Of a stretch of 51,249 bases of DNA, positions 46,589-51,249 are shown one piece after another. The stretch is from a virus, in IMG/VR virus record IMGVR_UViG_3300033145_001039, positions 1-51,249 of that record; one strand, given 5' to 3'. The number at the start of each line of letters is the position of its first letter. The first letter of the stretch is position 1. A model generated the notes under the pieces. It made no database searches and had not been told where the DNA came from. It was given only the letters and a program-made list of their open reading frames with translations. The translations under genes and the position numbers were made by a program.

Positions 46589-47684
46589 AGCCGAGCTCCT
46601 CTGCTCCCCTATAAAGCCAATCACCTACTCGGCTTACATTACGAGCATAGAGGAAAGGATCATCTAGCTCTTGCTCAAGTATTTCGGGATCGGGGCGCAA
46701 TTCTTCCCAAACTAGATCGCCGCCGCGTACATAGAACAATGCACCGCCTATGGGCCTGAACGATTTTACCCTACGTGTATAACGCTGAAAGCCTCCGAGA
46801 GAGTGAAACGTAATGGAACTATTCCCCATGCTGAACCCCAGATTTAGCCAGTGCTGATGTCCATGTAAGATATGCTGCACTTGCTCTTCCGGTGGACGCA
46901 TGGCATTCAATTCCTGTATTCGCCGGATGGCATGATCTTGAAATGCCGGGCTTTGTGGGCGAAATCTAGAATATCCAAACCCATGTACCACTAGCATGCT
47001 TATCCCGGGAGCAAACTGAACGATTGCCTCAAGCGGGAAATAACTGATTTCCAAACCAAGTTTCTGTGCCTCTGTAGTGACCCACCATCCAAGATCCCCA
47101 CCGCTATCCCGGGACACATCATGGTTGCCCTGTACATATATGAATTCGGCATCAATTCCGGCTTGCTGAAACTGATAATAGATAACCCTTAGAGCCCAGG
47201 CCCCCACAATAGCCTGATGGTGTGGTGCATTGACAATATTGGAAATGGCCTGCCCCCGAAAGATTCCCGTGCCGCTGATAAGGTCACCGGGAATAATGAA
47301 CAGTATGTGCCTAAACCCGAGCAAGCTAACTCGCTCAATCGCCTTATCCAGGGCAGAGAAAAAGGATTCGTGCATACAGTCTACATCATTGAAATGCATA
47401 TCGCCGAACGCCACAGCACCATCAGGTGCGCCTACTACATCCAGAACAGAGCGGCCCCTGGGAACTCTGCTCGTAATGGATCTGATAATGTCGGCTATGT
47501 CACGCTTTCGTGTTTCTCCGGCTAGAGTTTTAGCAATTGTAAGAGTGTGGGGAGTGATGCCCTTCTTCCCATCCCGCCTGGGAATCTGTGTCGCTATTGC
47601 TTGATCTGACCAGTCGGGATGTTCTTCTTTAATCTGCCTGTACGCCTTTACTATCTCCAGTGCGCGCTCTTCTGATAACGGCAC
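46578..47684 (-). CDS. Calcineurin-like metallophosphoesterase with N-terminal HTH region
   Basis: 368 residues. All metal motifs are present: GDMHFND (~93), IIPGDLISG (~130), VQGNHDVSRDSG (~183), VVHGFG and HGHQH near 275. The first ~60 residues (EIVKAYRQIKEEHPDWSDQAIATQIPRRDG) look like a DNA-binding or linker helix region. Phage relatives act as DNA/RNA phosphatases or nucleases. RBS TAGGAGGTGGCG. Confidence 0.88.
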   Translation of the reverse strand: MPLSEERALEIVKAYRQIKEEHPDWSDQAIATQIPRRDGKKGITPHTLTIAKTLAGETRKRDIADIIRSITSRVPRGRSVLDVVGAPDGAVAFGDMHFNDVDCMHESFFSALDKAIERVSLLGFRHILFIIPGDLISGTGIFRGQAISNIVNAPHHQAIVGAWALRVIYYQFQQAGIDAEFIYVQGNHDVSRDSGGDLGWWVTTEAQKLGLEISYFPLEAIVQFAPGISMLVVHGFGYSRFRPQSPAFQDHAIRRIQELNAMRPPEEQVQHILHGHQHWLNLGFSMGNSSITFHSLGGFQRYTRRVKSFRPIGGALFYVRGGDLVWEELRPDPEILEQELDDPFLYARNVSRVGDWLYRGAEELGYGR

Positions 47685-47692
47685 GCCACCTC

Positions 47693-47956
47693 CTATTCCT
47701 CTTTCGATTGCAGCATATTTGCAAGATGCTGTAGAACATGCGTGTTGTGCTGTAGGGATTCGTCAACTCCCTCAATTACCTTGCGCATCTGTTTGCGTTC
47801 TTCTGAATCATGTTCTAGGTGATTTTCGATCAATTTGGAAAAGGGATTGACGATCCAGCGCAGGACACCGCGAAGAACTGCTACCAGGATAAATCCTGAC
47901 ACCAATAGAACTGCGACTGTCTCCGGTAGTCCTTTAAGTTGGCCTATCCAATCCAT
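47693..47956 (-). CDS. Membrane-anchored coiled-coil protein, holin-like
   Basis: 87 residues from ATG 47956, three bases after motif GGGGCGGTCGG. One transmembrane helix (AVLLVSGFILVAVLRGVLRW) then an amphipathic charged coil (ENHLEHDSEERKQMRKVIEGVDESLQHN, split). The layout fits haemolysin XhlA-like or type III holin-type proteins. No endolysin is adjacent. Confidence 0.6.
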   Translation of the reverse strand: MDWIGQLKGLPETVAVLLVSGFILVAVLRGVLRWIVNPFSKLIENHLEHDSEERKQMRKVIEGVDESLQHNTHVLQHLANMLQSKEE

Positions 47957-47959
47957 CCG

Positions 47960-47970
47960 CCGACCGCCCC
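47960..47970 (-). promoter_or_regulatory. Start-associated motif 15
   Basis: GGGGCGGTCGG three bases before ATG of the holin-like gene. Confidence 0.85.
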
Positions 47971-48000
47971 TTCTCTGCCCACCCCTGCCCCGCCGGGTAC

Positions 48001-48011
48001 CCGACCGCCCC
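48001..48011 (-). promoter_or_regulatory. Start-associated motif 16
   Basis: GGGGCGGTCGG 41 bp upstream of motif 15, in the gap before the holin-like gene. Confidence 0.8.
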
Positions 48012-48036
48012 ACCAGACCCGGCATCCCATCTTGCG

Positions 48037-48276
48037 CTACTGGCCGCCCGTTGCCCCCTCATCCGGTACCAGCCCCGATACGAATTCAGCTAACTTCCTG
48101 AGAGCCAACACGAAGTTTTTTTGCCACTCTATGGGCATCTGTAGCATTGCCGAAACAATGTACGGTTTGATCCGATCCGCTAGCTCTTCCGGGTCAATTG
48201 AAGTGAGAAGCTGGGCCACGAGCTGAGGTGCCCATCTCTTGACAATCGCTACTAACAGTTTTTGCCACCAAGACAT
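48037..48276 (-). CDS. Small amphipathic protein (79 aa)
   Basis: MSWWQKLLVAIVKRWAPQLVAQLLTSIDPEELADRIKPYIVSAML... is helical and amphipathic; ATG 48276 preferred over 48285 on RBS grounds (GAGGTGGTAGGC). It sits between the holin-like and OMP-like genes, so a lysis or membrane role is possible. Confidence 0.55.
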   Translation of the reverse strand: MSWWQKLLVAIVKRWAPQLVAQLLTSIDPEELADRIKPYIVSAMLQMPIEWQKNFVLALRKLAEFVSGLVPDEGATGGQ

Positions 48277-48278
48277 GC

Positions 48279-48722
48279 CTACCACCTCAGTTCAAATCTT
48301 AGAATGGTGTCGATATACCACCATCCCGCTCCATATATCAGACCCCAGGATACAGACCCGTTGAAGATCCTGAATCTGACACCGGCCAGGCCATACCATG
48401 GCGAGAAATACATGGCCGGATTAGTAATGTAGACTCCCACGCCCAGCCCTAAAGTGGGCTGCACGGCCACTTGGGAACTGATATTGATAGCAGGGAAGTA
48501 GCCCTGAGCATCCACAAGCCACGCCCCATCAAGCCCGAAATCCGCTGGGAAAACCTTGCTCGCCTGCACCCCAAAGTAGATGTCATCCCACCCAAAGGAG
48601 TAGCAGGGATACGCGGCCGGCACGCCCGGGTCTACAAACTGCCGAAAACCGATGAACGGTCCGGCAAATGCGACCGCCCCGAATAGTGCCGCCAGAATGA
48701 CCGCCCCAAATGCCTTTCTCAT
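48279..48722 (-). CDS. Secreted beta-barrel-like protein, outer-membrane type
   Basis: 147 residues. Signal peptide MRKAFGAVILAALFGAVAFA, then alternating hydrophobic/aromatic strands (AYPCYSFGWDDIYFGVQASKVF, AVQPTLGLGVGVYITNPAMYFSPWYGLAGVRF, VSWGLIYGAGWWYIDTILRFELRW, each split) ending in a Trp, as outer-membrane barrels do. Length suggests an 8-strand barrel. It could be a lysogenic-conversion or superinfection-exclusion protein. Two motif copies lie in the signal-peptide codons. Coupled (ATGA) to the upstream gene. Confidence 0.65.
   Translation of the reverse strand: MRKAFGAVILAALFGAVAFAGPFIGFRQFVDPGVPAAYPCYSFGWDDIYFGVQASKVFPADFGLDGAWLVDAQGYFPAINISSQVAVQPTLGLGVGVYITNPAMYFSPWYGLAGVRFRIFNGSVSWGLIYGAGWWYIDTILRFELRW
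48671..48680 (-). promoter_or_regulatory. Motif copy 17 in signal-peptide codons
   Basis: GGGGCGGTCG in the OMP-like gene, encoding Gly-Ala-Val; may be a coding coincidence. Confidence 0.6.
48699..48707 (-). promoter_or_regulatory. Motif copy 18 in signal-peptide codons
   Basis: GGGGCGGTC in codons 6-8 of the OMP-like gene, 16 bases after its ATG. Confidence 0.6.
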
Positions 48723-49015
48723 CCTTCGCCTCCTTTTTTCTTTTTTCCCGCAGGAGGATCTGGATACTCGATCCATCCCTCCTCAGGATTGTCAGATTGA
48801 AGATTCACCCTCCACTGACCGAATGCCCCGCCGGCCTTGGCCCTACGGGCCGCCCGCTCCATTGCCTCTTGCCACTTCTTTTCTAGTTCTTGCTTGCGCC
48901 GCTGCAACGATTCATACCTGGCCTGTAATAACTGTTCCTCTGCACCAATAGCACGTGCCTCCTGGTTTAGTGCCTTGAGCCTCCAGAAGTCCTCTTTGGC
49001 CAGCTTTGCTCTCAT
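48719..49015 (-). CDS. Charged coiled-coil protein (98 aa)
   Basis: ATG 49015 behind AAGGAGGCAGC. MRAKLAKEDFWRLKALNQEARAIGAEEQLLQARYESLQRRKQELEKKWQEAMERAARRAK (split), then NPEEGWIEYPDPPAGKKKKGGEG. First gene after leader C. Length and coil suggest a scaffold or partner of the holin-like protein; unrecognised. Confidence 0.65.
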   Translation of the reverse strand: MRAKLAKEDFWRLKALNQEARAIGAEEQLLQARYESLQRRKQELEKKWQEAMERAARRAKAGGAFGQWRVNLQSDNPEEGWIEYPDPPAGKKKKGGEG

Positions 49016-49091
49016 GCTGCCTCCTTGCGGGCTCAAGCAAAAAGCCCCCAGTCTTTCGACTGGGGGCCTTCGTCTAAGGCTCTGCCCGTCC
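49016..49091 (-). ncRNA. Operon leader C: AGACG-loop hairpin overlapping a terminator
   Basis: GCCTT-AGACG-AAGGC (49066-49080), then hairpin GCCCCCAGTC-gaaa-GACTGGGGGC (49044-49067) followed by TTTTTG: the best terminator of the three leaders. Two bases are shared by both stems. Same order as leaders A and B. Confidence 0.8.
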
Positions 49092-49097
49092 AGACTC

Positions 49098-49126
49098 ATT
49101 GTAGCACAAAGTCGCGCAAGGGGCAA
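49098..49126 (-). promoter_or_regulatory. Promoter TTGCCC-17-TACAAT
   Basis: Minus strand: TTGCCC at 49121-49126, 17-bp spacer, TACAAT at 49098-49103, ~10 bases before leader C. Identical -35 to the preQ0 operon promoter. Confidence 0.72.
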
Positions 49127-49165
49127 GTCTTCTATGCGAAAGTAGCCCCCAGGATAATAATGCGA

Positions 49166-49171
49166 TATAAT
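49166..49171 (+). promoter_or_regulatory. -10 box of a probable leaderless promoter
   Basis: TATAAT at 49166-49171, with no good -35. Start predicted at ~49178, just at GTG 49177 / ATG 49183 of the plus-strand gene, which has no Shine-Dalgarno. Confidence 0.5.
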
Positions 49172-49176
49172 ATTGG

Positions 49177-49662
49177 GTGATTATGATGCGCATAGACCTG
49201 GGAATTGGGTTTTGGATTACGATCGTCCCGCTAGTGATAGTTGCTTTGACTGGCTCTCAGATCTATGTAGAAAGAATTGAAATTCAAACCGTATCCACAC
49301 ATCTGGGCTGGGCAATCAATATCAATCCTGTGTTTGTAGCAGAGCTATCCTTCCCCTTTCAGGCATGGGCTCTCCAGTGCGGATACCTTGTGATTATTTC
49401 AAAGGACATCTATACAATTGGCGTCTCTAGATGGGGAGATGGTTTTCCAAAGAATGTTCTAGAGCACGAACTTATACATGTACAACAATTCCAGGCCATG
49501 GGGCCTTTTCTCTGCTGTCCCGGCATAGAGCACATAATCCCAATAGAGGGATGCAGTTATCTGTACGAAGCCCGAAACATTGCAGCCTGTAATAGAACTA
49601 TGTGGCACCCTGGTTCTGGTGTGTGTATCTTTCCGTTTGTAAGTATAAGGCCCGATTATTGA
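49177..49662 (+). CDS. Membrane-anchored HExxH metalloprotein
   Basis: 161 residues. N-terminal hydrophobic helix IGFWITIVPLVIVALTG, then a domain with VLEHELIHVQQFQAMGPFL: HELIH is a zinc-metalloprotease HExxH, with a following glutamine-rich helix and a late EARN segment that could give the third ligand. It is the only plus-strand gene of the right half. Host-cell wall or surface degradation at lysis is one idea, peptidase processing another. GTG 49177 or ATG 49183/49186 start. Confidence 0.65.
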   Translation: MIMMRIDLGIGFWITIVPLVIVALTGSQIYVERIEIQTVSTHLGWAININPVFVAELSFPFQAWALQCGYLVIISKDIYTIGVSRWGDGFPKNVLEHELIHVQQFQAMGPFLCCPGIEHIIPIEGCSYLYEARNIAACNRTMWHPGSGVCIFPFVSIRPDY

Positions 49663-50009
49663 TCCAACAGACTCCGTTGGGCCTTCTTTTGGGCCGTGTC
49701 AGACAATTTGTCCAACACTAAGCCAAGTAAAAGCTCTTCTCTTTTCTCTCTAATTTCACATTCTATCTCATACTCTTCACGCAGCATCAGCCGTGGATTC
49801 CCTGTGCTATCTTGTATTACAATCCAATTATTCGGGGTTCCATCCCAAGGAATTTCCTCTGGTACAGTAAGCGCTCCTGCCCCCTTTGGCCAAAGCCCCG
49901 GATTTCTGCGATAATAGTTCAAAATAAGCTCTCGCTGTCCCCATTCAGGGTGGGGGTCAACTTTCAAAATATCGCCTGTTTTGCGATCATAAAAAACCAC
50001 TATGCTCAT
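49656..50009 (-). CDS. Hypothetical protein downstream of the tail fibre (117 aa)
   Basis: MSIVVFYDRKTGDILKVDPHPEWGQRELILNYYRRNPGLWPKG..., C-terminal EYEIECEIREKREELLLGLVLDKL. Overlaps the fibre stop by 4 bases, so it is likely a tail accessory or fibre chaperone. Its 3' end meets the plus-strand gene tail to tail. Confidence 0.65.
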   Translation of the reverse strand: MSIVVFYDRKTGDILKVDPHPEWGQRELILNYYRRNPGLWPKGAGALTVPEEIPWDGTPNNWIVIQDSTGNPRLMLREEYEIECEIREKREELLLGLVLDKLSDTAQKKAQRSLLDQ

Positions 50010-51249
50010 GCCGGAACCTCCAAGATAATCCAGTTTATTCCGTTCGTGTAATCAATAAACTCTGTTCCATCGTCTCGAACCAGTTTAACTCGATGTTGTA
50101 CATATACATCCACATCGGTATGGCTTCCTGCCGTCAAGAACCCAGTTACTATCGACCCCTCCTTGAATTCTCCTCCTACCTGAAACAGAAAATCATCCAG
50201 CGTCCCAATGTTCATATCAGTATCGTGGAAATACGTCTCCCAAGGAGAGACAATGACGATCCACCTTTTCCCTGTCGGGACTGTCACAGATGCCCAAGAT
50301 TTCACAATTGTATAGCCCGTGGTGGGATTGGAAATATATCCTGCATCTACTAGCCGTGCCCCTTGGAACTTACTATAGGAATCGAAGATCGTAGATCCCG
50401 TAGAATCTGTGACTATAATCGCATCGCTGCTAGTTACCTCCAGGCTTCCGCGCACAGTTACATCGTTGAACTCTGCGTTGCCGAGCCCCGTAATACGAAA
50501 ACCAGAATATCCAGAGACATAATTTTCTGACTGGATATACCCGCCCGATCCTATTGTCAGGCTGGCGGTATTGGTGCCGGCGGTGATTTTGCTAAAAGTG
50601 AGGTCTGCGATTTTAGCATCAGTGATGGTAGCGTTAGCTATCTTGGCATTAGTAACTGCCAAATCCTGGATCTGGGCTGTGCCCACCACGTCTAGAGTCG
50701 CCAGAGCGCCGGCATCGGAAAGGTTAGAGATCCCGGATCCGCCCTGAATGGTGACGTTGCCAATAATAGAAAGTGTTGTGCCATCCCATGAGAGTTTAGG
50801 TGAATCAGAGCCGCCTAGCTTGAATGTGGCATTGTCAAGGTCTATTTCCGTCCCGGCACTTGGTCCCCAGTTCAAGCTGCGCAGAGTACCGCCGATCAGG
50901 GTTCGTGCAGTCAGATCATATGTAGCGATAATATGCTGGGCTGCCACCACGTCGGCTAGAAGATTGGATTGGTTGGCTTCGTTCGGTTGATAGCCTGCCC
51001 CGGAATTGTCATGGATTGTCCCCGTGGTCTCTGTGCCGTCCTCGGCCACCACCGTGATCTTGTATCTGTACTTGTAGGATTCGTTAAGGGGAGAATGCAT
51101 AAATCCAACTACCTCAGAGGCTAGGTAGGTCCAGGTCCCCGAGAATCCACCGCCCGTATCTACGTCATAGTAGATGTTGTAGTGCGAGAACCGCACCCAT
51201 GAAGATTTGGGAAGCCGAAACTTGATAAAGATGCGCTCCCTGCCAACTA
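50006..51249 (-). CDS. Tail fibre / tip protein, C-terminal part (continues from position 1)
   Basis: This is the remainder of the 581-residue protein that starts at 616 across the junction. It shows the end of an FN3-like region (YNIYYDVDTGGGFSG), then segments typical of central tail fibres downstream of phage J-type proteins: ATYDLTARTLIGG, a repeated AVTNAKIANATITDAKIADLTF stretch, and a beta-rich end. It probably assembles as a trimer at the tail tip and contacts the host. It overlaps the next minus-strand gene (50009) by 4 bases (ATGA type). A family name cannot be assigned with certainty. Confidence 0.85.
   Translation of the reverse strand, partial: VGRERIFIKFRLPKSSWVRFSHYNIYYDVDTGGGFSGTWTYLASEVVGFMHSPLNESYKYRYKITVVAEDGTETTGTIHDNSGAGYQPNEANQSNLLADVVAAQHIIATYDLTARTLIGGTLRSLNWGPSAGTEIDLDNATFKLGGSDSPKLSWDGTTLSIIGNVTIQGGSGISNLSDAGALATLDVVGTAQIQDLAVTNAKIANATITDAKIADLTFSKITAGTNTASLTIGSGGYIQSENYVSGYSGFRITGLGNAEFNDVTVRGSLEVTSSDAIIVTDSTGSTIFDSYSKFQGARLVDAGYISNPTTGYTIVKSWASVTVPTGKRWIVIVSPWETYFHDTDMNIGTLDDFLFQVGGEFKEGSIVTGFLTAGSHTDVDVYVQHRVKLVRDDGTEFIDYTNGINWIILEVPA
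51136..51249. repeat. Direct terminal repeat, right copy
   Basis: Exact second copy of bases 1-114. It lies inside the coding sequence of the junction-spanning tail-fibre gene. Confidence 0.95.

Noticed and set aside
2851-48707. Motif as an extended Shine-Dalgarno
   Set aside because: GGCGGT resembles GGAGGT but lies only 3-6 bases from or inside the start codon, and normal SD sequences occur elsewhere.
1-51249. Integrase, DNA polymerase, classical endolysin
   Set aside because: Looked for family motifs (tyrosine recombinase R..R..Y, PolA/PolB, lysozyme, amidase, NlpC/P60) in all sizeable minus and plus frames and saw none convincing.

Overview
This window is the essentially complete genome of a tailed double-stranded DNA bacteriophage, presented as a circular contig opened inside a tail-fibre gene. 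The first 114 bases recur exactly as the last 114 (1-114 = 51136-51249), so the unique length is about 51.1 kb, and one tail-fibre gene runs across the junction. A very long tape-measure protein, a double tail-tube module, an HK97-type head and no sheath gene point to a siphovirus. The host is bacterial: there are good sigma70-like promoters with 17-18 bp spacers, Shine-Dalgarno sites and tightly overlapping genes. Its identity cannot be read from the sequence. A phage-encoded secreted protein that looks like a small outer-membrane beta-barrel hints at a diderm host.

Layout. (1) Minus strand, 19.5 kb down to 1 and across the junction to 49.7 kb: the virion operon, in order portal-MuF fusion, signal-peptide protein, zinc ribbon, prohead protease, capsid, connector and closure proteins, two tail-tube proteins (one carrying a carbohydrate-binding-like insertion), frameshifted tail chaperone, tape measure, tail hub, glycosidase-like fibre, C1q-like protein and FN3 fibre. 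(2) Minus strand 23.6-19.6 kb: a six-gene overlapping operon queD-queE-folE-queC-dpdA-like-parB-like, which is a full preQ0 synthesis and DNA-insertion pathway. (3) Plus strand 23.8-26.8 kb: eleven small genes behind a consensus promoter, including a MerR-like regulator and several CxxC zinc-knuckle proteins. (4) 26.8-27.2 kb: a noncoding region rich in dyads. (5) Minus strand 49.0-27.2 kb: repressor-like genes, a lone TnpB, a metallophosphoesterase, holin-like membrane proteins, a recombination set (RecB-like nuclease, Sak4-like ATPase, DUF669-like), replication initiator with an internal iteron origin plus DnaC-like loader, HNH endonuclease, ThyX, many small genes, terminase, RNA ligase and RusA-like resolvase. 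(6) One plus-strand gene at 49.2 kb encodes a membrane HExxH metalloprotein.

Three signals cut across the gene map. First, a motif GGGGCGGTC(GG) occurs 18 times on the minus strand, nearly always touching a start codon, plus once inverted upstream of thyX. Second, three operon leaders share one architecture: promoter, a 5-bp hairpin with an AGACA/AGACG loop, then an overlapping terminator-type hairpin before the first gene. Third, a 13-unit, 36-bp tandem array at 41.2-41.67 kb keeps two 8-mers constant while everything between them varies. No integrase, DNA polymerase or recognisable endolysin was found.
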